From Cordia subcordata (lineage: Eukaryota; Streptophyta; Magnoliopsida; Boraginales; Cordiaceae), in the NCBI GenBank assembly GCA_028554755.1, contig JAPTOF010000029.1, positions 124,001 through 188,000 on the forward strand: a stretch of 64,000 bases of DNA. Reading direction: 5' to 3'. The position numbers and the translations under genes are program-made. The notes beneath the pieces are model-generated. The model searched no databases and was not told where the DNA came from. It saw nothing but the letters and a program-made list of their open reading frames with translations. Within the stretch, counting starts at the first letter, position 1, and every line of letters starts with the position of its first letter. This document shows, in pieces, positions 21,376 to 32,611 of this stretch.

Positions 21376-22105
21376 TTATACCCTATATGCTTTGCTCTTT
21401 ATGGAATAACCTAAGAATATTCCTTCATTGGATTTAGCATCAAATTTTCTTAAGTGGTCCTTAGTGTTTAGAATAAAACATTTACAACCAAATACCTTGA
21501 AGTATGATATTTTAGGTGTTTTGCCATGCCATAGTTCATATGGAGTTTTGTTTAAAATAGGTCTAATCAATACTCTATTTTGCACATAGTATGCAGTATT
21601 TATGGCTTCACTCCAAAAATATGTTGGCAAGTTGTGTTCTTTTAGCATAGTCCTTGCCATTTCTTGTAATGTACGATTCTTTCTCTCTACAACCCCATTT
21701 TGTTGAGGAGTACGAGGGGCCAAAAAGTTATGCTCAATGCCATGTTCATCACAAAAGTTCATGAAAGGAGTATTCACATATTCAGTGCCATTATCACTAT
21801 GGATGCAAGTTATAAAATAGCCTTTCTCATTTTGCACTTTTCTACACAATCTTGCAAATTCATTGAAGGAATCATTTTTATGTGCAAGAAACATAACCCA
21901 TGTAAATCTAGTGTAATCATTAACTACAACAAATGTATACCTAGATCCTCTTAAGCTTGCCACATCAACGGGTCCAAACAAATCCATATGTAGTAGTTGT
22001 AATGCTCTATTTGTTGAAACTTTATTTAGGGATTTGAAGGATGTCTTATGTTGTTTTCCTAGTTGGCAAGCATCACATATTTTATCTTTTTCAAATTTTA
22101 GCTTT
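21376..22105 (-). pseudogene. pol: C4 integrase core, 5' truncated
   Basis: The frame runs from 21,987 (MDLFGPV) to a stop at 21,376, and homologous sequence extends upstream to 22,105, including 'CDACQLGKQHKT', the last part of the zinc domain. The catalytic triad is visible: D in MDLFGP, D in SDNGTEY, and E in TPQQNGVVERKNRT. The GKxPxxxxxxVFGC block of copia integrase is also intact (TPKISYFKVFGC). This is the best-preserved integrase core in the window, but the sequence ends abruptly at 22,105 where the G1 LTR begins, so the histidine half of the zinc domain is missing. Confidence 0.88.
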
Positions 22106-22642
22106 GGTCGGTCTCTAACTAGGGTAGGTTCATTCTAAGTCACCTAGGAAGCTAATTGGTCACTCTTATGGCCCTAGGTCTTAAGGACCACGCTGTAGCT
22201 CTAGGTGGCGCCGCCTAGGGATAGATTCATACTGAGGCCTAGGGGAAATTAGGACACTAATTTAGCAACCTTGTTAAGAGAAATTACTATGGCAAACCAT
22301 CTTCCTTTAATCCTATAGCATCTGAGTATAGAATCACCCATTCATAAGTTGAAGTCGCCTTAGCACCTTTGTATTTATTAGTTCCATCTAGATTAGCTTG
22401 TTTCCCTGCTTTCTATTCCCATAGTTTAGTTTTATTTTCTTTAGCTAGAGCTCCTGATCATCCAAAAACACGAAAAATAGTTAGTTTAGGTTTCCTTATA
22501 AGTATTTTCTAGGGTATACACACGTAGAATCTATCACACAACATAGTGTCCTTGTGGTTCGACACCTGTTGTCGCATACACTCTACTACACCGATCCATT
22601 CGCTTGTAGGTCTTTAGAGCTTGCATTCGAAAGATGACACCA
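22106..22642 (+). repeat. G1 5' LTR, last ~540 bp
   Basis: Ends 'gatgacacca' at 22,642 just before the PBS. Blocks such as 'tggccctaggtcttaaggaccac' and 'ggtggcgccgcctaggga' match the reverse complement of family A LTRs (27,720-27,900, 49,590-49,800), so it is a diverged family A LTR. About three quarters is missing on the left, where it abuts the C4 integrase. Confidence 0.78.
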
Positions 22643-22661
22643 AGTTCTTAGCACCATTGCC
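22643..22661 (+). other. G1 primer-binding site
   Basis: AGTTCTTAGCACCATTGCC follows the LTR and matches AGTTCTTGGCGCCATTGCC seen on the minus strand beside the LTR at 27,295. This is the Athila-type PBS region. Confidence 0.75.
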
Positions 22662-23010
22662 AGAGAGGTACAGTGGTTTGTATTCCTTGTTCGTGTATTT
22701 TGGTAGTTGCTTTATTTTTTTTACTTGCTTTTTCTTTATAGTTTGTTTAGCTTTTGCTTATCTTGTTTATTATTTATACTCTTGTTTATCTATTTCTGCT
22801 TTTGTTTTTGTTTTTAGTAAACTTTCTAGAATTGTGATTTATTTGTTGTAGTCTTAGGATTGTTGAAGTTTTCGAGGGTTGAAGTGGCCAGAGTTAGGAT
22901 TGTTTGTGTATGCTTGATAAGAGATCCCTTAGAATCCCCTAATTCCTCTTAATCACAAACTCGATAGGATTGCAAGGCATTTCAGGAATTTAGGAGACCT
23001 TCTTGAGGAG
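22662..23010 (+). other. G1 leader
   Basis: T-rich sequence between PBS and gag. A short hydrophobic frame arises from T-runs and is not a gene. Confidence 0.6.
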
Positions 23011-24433
23011 ATGGCCGATCCAAATCATTCTCTTAATCCTCCCATTCCCCCAATGAATCCCATTCTGCCTCATGATCACCATGGGCATCAAACCCAAGAT
23101 CATTTTAGATAAGAGCCCTGTAGACCGGATCCACCTATAGATGATGAACCCACTTTTAGGTAATTCTTTCTCCCTGAAGCCTTTGAGCCTAATTTGGCTA
23201 TCCAAATTCTAAGTTTTAGGGAGATGAACTTCGAGATTAGGCCTAATATGTTGGCCATGCTTCCTTCCTTCTATAGAAGAAGTAATGAGAGTCCTCTAGA
23301 GCAAATTACTAATTTTGTTCAGATGAGTTCCACTCTCTATGTCCCCAATGTCTCCCTGAGGTCATACATCTAAGATTGTTTCCTTTCTCTCTTAAGGATA
23401 AGGCTAGGGCTTGGTTGCATTACTACATGGGCTGAGCTTCAATCTAAGTTCTTTAAAAAATTTTATCCCATGGCCAAGACGGCTGACCTTAGAACTGCTA
23501 TTATGACTTTCTCCCATCCCATGGTCAAGACGACTGACCTTAGAACTGCTATTATGACTTTCTTCCAATATGATCTAGAATCTTTACATGAAGTTTGCGA
23601 GAGATTCAAAGACCTTTTTAGACAATGTCCACACCATTGGTATGGCAAAAATGACCTATTGCAATATTTCTTTCGAGGTTTAAATGAATAAAATAGAATG
23701 ATGGTCAAAGCCACCTTCGGTGGTGGCTTTTATCTTTTGAGACCGACTGAGGCATGGAAATGGAGTTGATGGCTGAAAATTCTTTTCAAAACTTTGCGAT
23801 GGAAAGGTCTAGTTAGGGAGGTAATAAGAAAAGTGTTAATGAGGTTTGGAGTTCCTTTAGATTTACCCGCTACGGTGGAGGCTTTGACAAATAAGCTAGA
23901 TCAATTCATTTCTTTGAATCTTTCATCTCATGGTCATAGGACTAGTTCCGTAGGTTCTTCCTCTTCCCTTTTGGTTGTTAAGGTTTGTGCATTGTGTTCC
24001 AAGTCATCTCATAAGACCGTAGCTTGCCATTTAGCATCTCAGTTTCCCGAGTTTATGAAGGAGCAAGTGTGTAATTCTCAAGGTTAGTCTGATAAGTACA
24101 ATCCGTACTCTAACACATAAATTCGAGTTGGAGGGACAACTCAAAATTTTCTTAAAGAAAAGGTTAGCACGAGTCTAGTTTACATGCCCAAGCTCTAGCC
24201 CAGCAAGGACCTCGCCCTCAATATCTCCCAGGTTTCTATCATCTTAATCAGCCCTATCTCACTCGTGCTTCTCAGCGTCAAGCTTTACCTGCTCCTTCTA
24301 GTGGCTAGACTTCTACCAATGATGTGATGAAGTTAATGTAGTTTATTCAAAATCAATAGTAGGCATTAACTAGTTAGCAGTATGAACTAGCCGATAGTAG
24401 GCAAGAGATGGCTAACTATAAGCAGCAAATGGC
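23011..24433 (+). pseudogene. gag: G1 gag, N-terminal and central part
   Basis: The ATG at 23,011 begins 'MADPNHSLNPPIPP'. Athila gag blocks follow in changing frames: 'NFEIRPNMLAMLPSFY', 'RLFPFSLKDKARAWL', 'ITTWAELQSKFFKKFYP', 'CERFKDLFRQCPHH', then a CCHC knuckle C-x2-C-x4-H-x4-C at 23,986-24,027 (CALCSKSSHKTVAC) and a Gln-rich tail. A 17-codon block is duplicated in tandem (23,468-23,569). There are at least two frameshifts (near 23,370 and after 23,690), and five TAG stops crowd the tail at 24,306-24,377 in Gln-rich sequence. The frame is broken at 24,433 by C1 and resumes at 48,261. Confidence 0.87.
24429..24433 (+). repeat. Target-site duplication of C1, left copy
   Basis: ATGGC, identical to 48,256-48,260 on the far side of C1. 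Confidence 0.85.
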
Positions 24434-25924
24434 TATTAGGAATGATGTCATAAAGTCAGTTGTCTATCATAGGCTTCGTACTTATTTGTACATAAATCAT
24501 CTCACTTTTGGCCTAATGTCATATCGTTCATCTTCTCCTCAATTATTAGTTCATGATGTAGTCTTGGGATGACCTAATAGGGCTATGTAAATAAGGGATA
24601 GCTTAGTTGTCCTTAAACCTTGTTCGTAACCAAATGATAGAATTGATACTAGGACATCTATTCTATCAAGTATATGTTATAGTGTGTCATATGAGTTGGT
24701 TATCCTAATGACCAAAGGGAATGGAGACACCGGTGTGACCCATGGTGAAGTGTAGAGACATGCTCACTGAACATGACTCTATTTATGAGCATCCTGCGGT
24801 ATGTACTTTATAGTCAAAGGATAGCTTGTGGTGCACATGGATGTCATATTCCCTCAGACCTGAGACCACCATAGAGACTTACGGATTACTCCCTACGTTT
24901 TGGTACTAGACTATCTGGGTCAAGATGGGATTGACTGCTCCAGGTATTAGGAGAATGATATTCTACTTAGTCCTAATTCATTAAGACTTTGGCCAAAGCT
25001 TTCCCCATGATGTGTCACGTGTTTACGTCACAATGAGTCATGACGAGATTGGACTTGACTTGGAATAGCTGTATAAGGGTTTTACAATTTTACCATGCCC
25101 CTAGGGTTATTTCGAAATATCGAGAGTCATAGGGAATCCACCATAGTGCCTAGGTTCATTGAATATTGCCCTGCAACTATTTAGCTTATCTGGACGTCGA
25201 GAACCATTGTTAGACGGTACCATCGATTAGTATAAGAATAGTTCTTATATTACCTATTTAAGTTTGAACATACAGAGTCATGCATATGGTTGGGAACTAG
25301 TTGGAGGATAAACCGTACTATAATAATGTTAGTCACTTTTAATTATGAATTAAATAATACTATAAGTAATTAATATTATAGATATTTAATTGAGAATTAA
25401 ATATTTTAATTAATTATTACGGGTCAAGAAATTGATTTTGACTATGTCTAGCTAGCACTGGATATGTCAGTCAAAATTAATTCATGGGCTATTGTTTATA
25501 AATTAAATATGAATTTAATTTGGGCTTTATTATGGATTTTGGAATTCCATATTCTAAGCCTAAAGAGTTGGGCTTATTGGGTTGTGGGGATGGGCTTTAT
25601 GGAAAGCCCATATCTTCCTATATAAGGAGAGTTCTCATTATTTCTTGTATGTATGTTTTTGTGAAAACCTGATACAAAGAACTCTATCCTAAAATCCTAA
25701 CCAAAAGTTAGCCTCCTCCTACTAGTTCTTGATCGTGTACGAAAAGGAGGAGCTCAACTCCCACTAGTTCTTGATCGCGTACGAAGAGGAGGAGCTCAAC
25801 ACTTCCGTAAGGCAAAGCTTTTAGCGCAAGAATTACGAGATATTTCTAAATCCCTAAAATTTTTAAATTGTAGAGTTTGATCCTACGTGTGGAAATCCAG
25901 GGAAAGTTTCCACGATTTCCTTCA
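24434..25924 (+). repeat. C1 5' LTR (1.49 kb)
   Basis: From TATTAGGAATG (TG start decayed to TA) to 'ttccttca'. Collinear with 46,749-48,255 throughout. A 'tatataaggagag' TATA-like box near 25,620 lies about 300 bp before the end. Confidence 0.9.
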
Positions 25925-25925
25925 G

Positions 25926-25937
25926 TGGTATCAGAGC
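25926..25937 (+). other. C1 primer-binding site, first
   Basis: TGGTATCAGAGC, an exact match to the plant initiator-Met-tRNA primer site, one base after the LTR. Confidence 0.92.
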
Positions 25938-27250
25938 AAAAGCTCTTTTTGTTTCTGTTTCATGATTTGTTGCTCATTTTTCAGTCATATATGTGTATAT
26001 GATACTCATGTCTTAACATCCTTATTTTATGTAATCAAATTATACACATGTTCCTAAAATGATTGTTTTGCCCAGAGTCATTATTTTGGTTCAACTTGTT
26101 TTCTACCTGGGTTTAACCTTTGGGTTTATCACCATCATTATTGTTGTCGAGTCCCAGCCATGGTCTTTAATATGTTCATGCTTAGACAAAGGTCATTAAT
26201 GGAAATTATTGTTAAATAGCACATAAAAAATATTGCTACGAGGGGTTTTGAACCATGACCACCATAATGATGGATTTTAACACCTTGCACATTGCCACTA
26301 TACTAACACCCTTGGTTGGCATGTTTTTGAACAAGACTAAAATATTTGGTTGAGTATTACATCAAACAAAATAGAAAAATTGTTTTCAAGGGTTGAAGTA
26401 GATGAACTTCCTCTTCATCATAGCAATTAAGAACTCCAAATTTAACAAGCTTTTGGGCCACTCCTATTACAATATGCTCGTATCATTGGAAAGGCAAAGG
26501 AAGTTGTTTTTTGTATTTCCCTTTTTAGAAGACCCATAGTGATAGAGGTAACCATCGGACATTAGACCAGGAAAATGAACGTGGTCTTGTGGCAGTGGTG
26601 GTTGATATGCATGGTATAAATCTATAGTTTTGCAGGGAAGATTGGGGTGCTGCACCTTGTTGATGTTGGTAGCTTTTGAATGCTTTAATGAAGAGCTTGA
26701 TGGGTAGTAGTAATGGATTTCCAAGTTGTCGGTGCTGATTCAATGATTGGAACTTACTAACTTGTTCCTCCTAAAGAAAGAAAGCGTCTTATAGTGGTCA
26801 TGTGACGAGTTGGTGATGGCTGATGGCATGAATTTACAATGGAAAGCTCAAAGAACCGTGGCCTGGTTTTTGTGATAAAGGCACCGACGAGGAGGAAAGA
26901 GAAACAGTGTGGTGTGATCACCATAAATCAATGGCGGTAAGTGGCCGGTGATGGCCTTAGTGGTTGTTTTTAGGCAGCGACGACCATAGAGATGGATGAT
27001 GGTACTTGCTGCTGAAGTGGCTGCTCTAGTTAGGTGGCTGTGGCACTGGGTAGATGTGAGGGAGCACCTAGGGTTTGTATTAGGGTCGACTTTGACCCAC
27101 TTTGACCCAATAGATATCCAATTTTGTAATAGATTGGTTTTGCATATTTTTCCTATGAACTTATTTTGTTTAGACCAAAATTGAATCCGTGGGCTTGGGT
27201 TTAACCCAAGTTTATATTCTCAGCATAATAGATCCAAATTAACCTAATTA
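25938..27250 (+). other. C1 leader, first copy
   Basis: Noncoding. 26,905-27,245 is repeated almost base for base at 41,415-41,765, and 25,938-26,160 at 36,410-36,630. A tRNA-like module ('ggttttgaaccatgacc') lies near 26,240-26,320. Short minus-strand frames at 26.5-26.7 kb have no recognisable content. Confidence 0.75.
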
Positions 27251-27294
27251 TAAACCAAACAACTGTTGCCTCCTTGGCAATGGCGCCAAGAACT
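27251..27294 (-). other. PBS region of a family A gypsy element
   Basis: The minus strand reads AGTTCTTGGCGCCATTGCC directly after the LTR end, then ~25 bases that resemble the G2 leader. The rest of that element's interior is missing. Confidence 0.75.
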
Positions 27295-29383
27295 TGATAT
27301 CACTATCTCTTGGCACATGCCTAAATAGCCGCAAGTGCACGGGTCATGTGTAGTATGGTGTGTGTGAGTGTGGGGTCAAATCCACGGGAGGCCAAACCTG
27401 TATTGGTGTCCTTAGCTATGTGCGTCCTAAGAGCTACCCACTAGGATCTAAACTATACTCATTTTGCAGATTTTTTGGTTTAAAGGGAGCTCAAAAAAGT
27501 AAAGCTAAACTAAGGACAAGGAAATAAAATATGTATGTGTGTGAAGAGGAAATCAAGTGATCTAAGGGGATTCAAATGTCGAAAATGGGGGACTAAGGTG
27601 ATTACACCTTGTTTATGGTGATTACTACGTCTTTCTAGGGCTATTTGATGGATTATACTAAGTGATCTAATCTAGACCTAAAATTAACCTCTTAATTGGT
27701 AACCTAAACCTCAATGCAGGCCCATCCCTAGGTGGCGATGCCTAGCAGTACAGTGTGGTCTTTATCACTCAGGAATTAGGGCTAGTCAATAAGGTTCTAG
27801 GTGAGTGTAGATCGATCTAACCCTAGCACTCAGTCCTCTAGTTGGTTCCCCAATCTGGCCCTAGGACTCGGTGTAAGTCCGTCCCTAAGCTTCGCCCCAC
27901 TTAGAGCTATACTGTGGTCTTTATGAACCTAGGGTGTTAGGCTGGACTAACTAGCCTTCCTAAGTGAGCGAAGGTCAATTAAGCCTATTCAGACTCCTAT
28001 TGGCTTGGACTCGACCTAAGCTAGTTACTAGTTGTACACCATCGATCACATCACAATAGCAAAAATTGATATTAAAATGCATAGCAAACACATCTAGGGC
28101 ATGAAATTTGAGAATACATCGGTATATTCTACTACAAAATACATAGACATGCTTAGATTACACCAATTTAAGCAATTGCACCTGACATGTAAGCAATGGA
28201 AGCTATTTGTACTATTAAGTATGCTTAACACAAATATAGACATGTATATAAGCATACCCACTTCATGTAATCATCACACAAATACATAGACATGCTAACA
28301 TAATGATTTAGAGATGGTTAATAGCATAATAGACTTCAATATACATATGCTACATCATTGAGGCATTTCAACAAACGCATAGACATGTACGTAAAATAGC
28401 CTTTGAGACCCTAAGAAAAAGAATATATACATAAATTCATTAAGTTCCCATTAATAAAAAATAGTAATCAATCCATAGATACAAGATATAATCACCCTAC
28501 AAAGCTCTAATCACACATAATTAGACTTAGAATAAAAGAGAGATACGTTTCCATCCATAGCTAAGCTTTACAATCCATGAGCTATGCCCCAAATCCTAGT
28601 GTTTGATCCTCTTGGATCCTTGATTCCAAGTGTTAAATGTGTTTAGAAGTAAGTGTGTGAGGGGATTTTTGGTGGATTTTGGGTTTAGGGAAATGGGTGT
28701 TTGACTTGGGTGTTGTTTTCCTTCAAAAGTGGCTAAAAAGTGGCTTGAATAGAGCTGTTAACACGTCTAGCTGGGGGTCCAGCTGGTCGACCGGCTTTGG
28801 GGCTAAGTCGTCTGGCCAAAATTGGCCTAGATTCTAATCCGGCCGGTTGACCTGCTAGGCTAGATAGAAGCTAACCGGTCTTGATAGTAAAATGATCATA
28901 TCTTGCTCGTTTTTTAACTCTGATTCGCGCACCATTTTTTCTATGGCTTCGTATCATGGTAGGGGATCTCCCAAGCCATATATCGCACCCTAAAACATGT
29001 CCAATATTTTTCCATTTCCTTCTTAGTTTGCAAGCTCTGAATTTGACTCATGTTGCGCTCGATTTCGTCTCAGTTGCTTCTATCTTTGCTCGGCCACTTC
29101 CAAATGCACTTTTCTTCATTTCTTTATGTCCGTAACACCCTTTGCTTTGTTCTACAGTTCAAGCACTCTCAATTAAGCTCCAATTTTCTTCCCAAATCAC
29201 ACTTAAAATAATTAACAAAAGTGTATTAGTGTAGCATTTAAGTCTTAACTTCAACTATAAACATTTAAACCTTAGTATGCATAGTTATGACCTAAATGCT
29301 ATACTAATACATTAAATGAAGCTAAAAATACCTCAAAACAAGTATATACATGCAATAGATAAACACACAAAACAAACACATTA
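27295..29383 (-). repeat. Family A gypsy LTR, complete (2.09 kb)
   Basis: On the minus strand it starts near 29,383 (TAATGTGTTTG, decayed TGATGTG) and ends TGATATCA at 27,295. Collinear with 58,646-60,749. A GC-rich GTCGACC patch lies at 28,770-28,880. Because the PBS survives on its inner side, this was the 5' LTR of a minus-strand element. The outer side now abuts copia C3. Confidence 0.85.
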
Positions 29384-29956
29384 GTTACCAAGGAAAAAAG
29401 AAGAGAATGGTGAACAGCCCAAACAGGTGAAAAGCCCAAGGGAAAATGTTTTAAGTTTGGCCAAAAAGGGCACTGGAAAAAGGATTGTCCGAAGTACTTG
29501 GCATAAGGCAAGATAGGTGCACCTCTTTTGTTCTACATTGAAACTTGTTTAGTGGTTGATTTTACTGATTCTTGGATTGTAAACTCTGGAGCCACTAACC
29601 ATATTTACAATTCTTTGGATTGGTTTCAGGAAATGAAGGAACTAGCTAGAGATGAATTTGCTCTAAGGATAGGTAACGGAGCAAAAGTATGGGTTGCTGT
29701 AGTGGAAAAAATGTGCTTAAACTTTCCATGTAATAGGAAGTTATTTTTTAACAATGTTTATTATGTTTCGGATGTATGTAAAAACCTTATTTCTATTTTG
29801 CAATTAATATTAGATGGTTTTTGTATTAATTTCCATTTTGGTGTTGATATAAGTAGAGATGGAAATATTATTTTTTCCAGTAGCATGCATGATAACTTGT
29901 TCTATATGAAATTTATTACAAATTCACTGCATAATATAGAACGAACTAATTCTTAG
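29384..29956 (+). pseudogene. gag-pol: C3 gag end and protease
   Basis: A zinc knuckle CFKFGQKGHWKKDC lies at about 29,450-29,492. The frame 29,528-29,956 follows with protease: 'WIVNSGATNHIYNS' has NSG in place of the catalytic DSG, then 'ALRIGNGAKV' and 'FFNNVYYVSDVCKNLISI', both conserved copia protease blocks. The Asp to Asn change would inactivate it. A TAA lies between knuckle and protease near 29,505. Confidence 0.83.
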
Positions 29957-30620
29957 AAAAGAAAGGTTTCTTTGACCAATGATACTTATCTTTGGCACAT
30001 ACGCTTAGGACATATTAGTCTAAAGTGAATTTGGAGATTAGTTAAGGATGAGCATCTTAGCTCATTAGATCTCAAAGATCTACCTCTACGTGAATCTTGG
30101 CTTGAAGGGAAGATGACCAAACAATCATTTTCTTCTCAAGGAGAAAGGGCCAAGGAAGTATTGGAATTGGTTCATACTAATATGTGTGGTCCTATAAGCA
30201 AACCAACATGACGAGGTTATGAGTATTTCATTACTTTGACTAATGATTACTCTAGATATGAACATGTATATCTGATGTGATGCAAGTCTGAATTCTTTGA
30301 GAAATTTAAGGAGTTCAAGGCTGAGGCAGAGTAGAAATTAGATAAATGTATCAAAGCCCTTCGGTCTAATTGAGATAGCGAATACCTCTTTATTGAGTTC
30401 AGAGACTATCTCTCATAAGAAAGGATTGTGTCTTATCTATCTGTACCAGGGTCTCCCCAACAAAATGATGTAGCAGAGAGAAGAAATCTTACCATATTAG
30501 ATATGGTTAGGTCAATGATGAGTCATGCATCATTACTTTTATCTTTTTGGGTGCATGCCCTAGAGATAGTGGCATAAATCTTGAACTTGGTACCATCTAA
30601 CACCTAGGACACCACAAGAA
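29957..30620 (+). pseudogene. pol: C3 pre-integrase and integrase core
   Basis: 'YLWHIRLGHISLK' and 'ESWLEGKMTKQSF' are the zinc-domain blocks, with the first Cys of the C-x2-C pair kept only in part. Then come 'VLELVHTNMCGPIS' (catalytic D changed to N), 'YFITLTNDYSRYEHVY', 'DSEY' and 'SPQQNDVAERRNLT', the last containing the catalytic Glu. Stops are frequent (30,030, 30,208, 30,333, 30,370 region) and most are TAG or TGA at codons that are Trp, Gln or Arg in relatives. Confidence 0.8.
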
Positions 30621-31000
30621 ATGTGGACTAGGCGTAAGCCTAGCTTAAATTATCTCTATATTTGGGGTTGTCCAGCTTATATACTTAATAGTAATGCTTC
30701 AAAGTTGGATCCAAGATCCAAGTTGTCGTATTTTATTGGGTATCCTGAGAGAACAAGAGGTGGGATCTTTTATAATCCTAAAGAGAAAAAGGTGTTTATA
30801 AGCACCCATGCAAGATACATAGAGAATGATGAAATGATCCAGAAAACACTAGATTTTGAAGTTGTTCTAGAAGAGATTTCATAAGAATCTCCAGTAACAC
30901 ATGTGGTAACTGTGAATGAAAAAGAACATCATATTACACCTAATATATTATTGCACCGTCATAGTTGGAGGATATCCAGGCCTCCTAGTAGATAATATGG
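30621..31000 (+). pseudogene. pol: C3 integrase C-terminal region
   Basis: The frame 30,621-30,884 carries 'LNYLYIWGCPAYIL' and 'KLDPRSKLSYFIGYPERTRGGIFYNPKEKKVFISTHARYIE', the block that follows the copia integrase core. It then passes, with a TAA, into the linker before RT. Confidence 0.8.
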
Positions 31001-31943
31001 AGAGTTCTTTTAGACTTTTTCAGAGGATTAGGTGGTGGATCCCATAAGTTATGATAAAGCAGTTTTCGTCATAGATGCTGACCAATGGCATAAGGCAATA
31101 GATTTAGAGTTAGAATCTATGTATTCTAATAATGTCTGGGATCTTGTAGTTGCACCTGAAGAGGTAAAACGTATAGGGTGTAAATAGGTCTACAAGAGGA
31201 AAAGAGGAGTTGATGGAAAAGTTGAAACCTTTAAAACAAGGTTGGTGGAAAAATTTTATACTCAGAAAAAAGGGATCAATTATAAGGGAACTTTCACTAG
31301 TAGCCATGCACAAATTCAACAGGATACTTCTTGCCATCGTATGTCATTATGACTAGGAGATATGGCAAATGGACGTCAAGGCAGCTCTTCTTATTGGAGA
31401 GCTTGATGAGACAATTTACATGATACAACCAGATGGATTTGTTGCTAAAGGCCAGCAACATATAAGTAGCATATGGTTTGTAATCTAAAGAAGTCCATTT
31501 ATGGACTAAAGTAGGCATCTAGAGCATGGAAATCAAATTTAATTGGGCAATTTGATCAAAATATTGATGAACCTTGTGTGTATAAGAAATGGTGTAGCTT
31601 TTTTGGTTTTGTATATGGATGATATCTTACTAATTGGAAATGGTGTGGGGATTTTATTATCCATCAAGGTTTGACTTTCTACTCAATTTCAAATGGAGGA
31701 TTTAGGAGAAGGTAGCTATGTTCTAGGCATCAAGCGTATGCGAGATCATAAGAATAGAAGGCTCGCCCTATCTCAAGCTTCATTTATTGAGAAGATATTG
31801 GTCAGTTTTAACATACAAAACTCTGAGAAGGCCTTATTACCTTCTAGACATGGAGTTTATCTATCTTGGGATCAATGTCCTAAAACACCTAAGGAGATAG
31901 AGAGCATGAAGTGAGTTTCTTATGGTGCAGCGGTTGAAGCCTC
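31001..31943 (+). pseudogene. pol: C3 reverse transcriptase
   Basis: 'WHKAIDLELESMYSNNVWDLV' (31,090) opens RT. Blocks for 'VYKRKRGVDGKVETFKTRLV', a decayed 'DVKAA' region and 'KKSIYGLK.ASRAW' (with TAG for Gln) follow. The catalytic 'LYMDDILLIGN' near 31,608-31,640 is intact. The frame 31,693-31,914 holds 'MEDLGEGSYVLGIKRMRDHKNRRLALSQA'. Several TAG/TAA stops and frame changes make it non-functional. Confidence 0.84.
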
Positions 31944-32597
31944 ATGTATGCCATGTTATGTACTAGACCAGATATCAGCTTTCCTATTGGCATGGTTAGT
32001 AGATATCAATCAAACCCTGGATTGGCACATTGGCTCACAGTTAAGCATATATTCAAGTTCCTGCAAGGGACTAAGGATTATGTGCTGAAATATCGTGCTG
32101 ATGATCTAATGCCATTAGCCTCTATAGACTCGAATTTCCAATTCCGCAGAGATTCCAAGAAGTCTACTTCTGGATATATTTTCACTCTATTAGAAGGAGC
32201 TATTTTATGGAGAAGTGTGAAGAAAAATTGTATTGCTGACTCTACCATAGAGGCCGAGTATGTAGTAGCATTTAAGGCTGTAAAAGAGCCAGTATGGTTA
32301 AGAAAGTTCCTTTTAGACCTAGAGGTTGTGTCGGTAGCTCATAGACCAATAACATTGTATCGCAATAACAATGGTGCTGTTTCACAATGCAAAGAGCCCA
32401 AGAATCACAAAAACGATAAACACATTGAATGAAAATATCATTTGATCCGTGAGTTTATCTAGAAAAGAGATGTAATAGTTGAAAAGATAGCTTTAGCAGA
32501 AAACCTGGCAAACCCATTTACAAGGACTCTTCTAGAGAAAATGTTTACCACAAATTTGGAGTCTATGGGTATTAGGTTGTGCAGAAGAGATCTTTAG
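31944..32597 (+). pseudogene. pol: C3 RNase H
   Basis: The frame 31,944-32,432 begins 'MYAMLCTRPDISFPIGMVSRYQSNPG' and contains RNase H blocks 'STSGYIFTLLEGAILWRS', 'ADSTIEAEYVV' and 'LYRNNNGAVSQCKEP'. The first Asp (IDSNF) and Glu (EAEY) are present, but the usual CDN is RNN, so the third acidic residue is lost. A TGA and a TAG then precede 'RDVIVEKIALAENLANPFT', the usual C-terminus, ending at a TAG near 32,597. Confidence 0.84.
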
Positions 32598-32611
32598 TGC
32601 AAGGGGGAGAT
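32598..32611 (+). other. Polypurine tract of C3
   Basis: GCAAGGGGGAGATT directly before the LTR start. Confidence 0.85.

Larger units (their letters stand above)
15831..22105 (-). mobile_element. C4: SIRE-like Ty1/copia element, 5' truncated
   Basis: On the minus strand: integrase, RT, RNase H, a GC-rich spacer, a third envelope-like ORF, two purine tracts and a 3' LTR. The extra ORF after pol and the style of RT/RNase H (FEMSMMGELTFFLGLQIKQ) place it in the SIRE/Maximus lineage. Gag, protease and 5' LTR are missing beyond 22,105. The LTR lies directly in C2, with left flank GTGGG at 15,826-15,830. Confidence 0.87.

Noticed and set aside
22621..22851. 76-codon frame rich in Phe, Tyr and Leu after the G1 PBS
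   Set aside because: T-rich leader sequence; it starts inside the LTR/PBS and gag begins only at 23,011.
26467..26743. Two overlapping minus-strand frames in the C1 leader
   Set aside because: The leader is noncoding in both copies, and the second C1 leader copy lacks this segment altogether.
27251..29383. Treating this LTR and the plus-strand LTR at 34,903 as a pair of one element
   Set aside because: They are in opposite orientation and only one has a PBS next to it, so they cannot be the two LTRs of a single retrotransposon.
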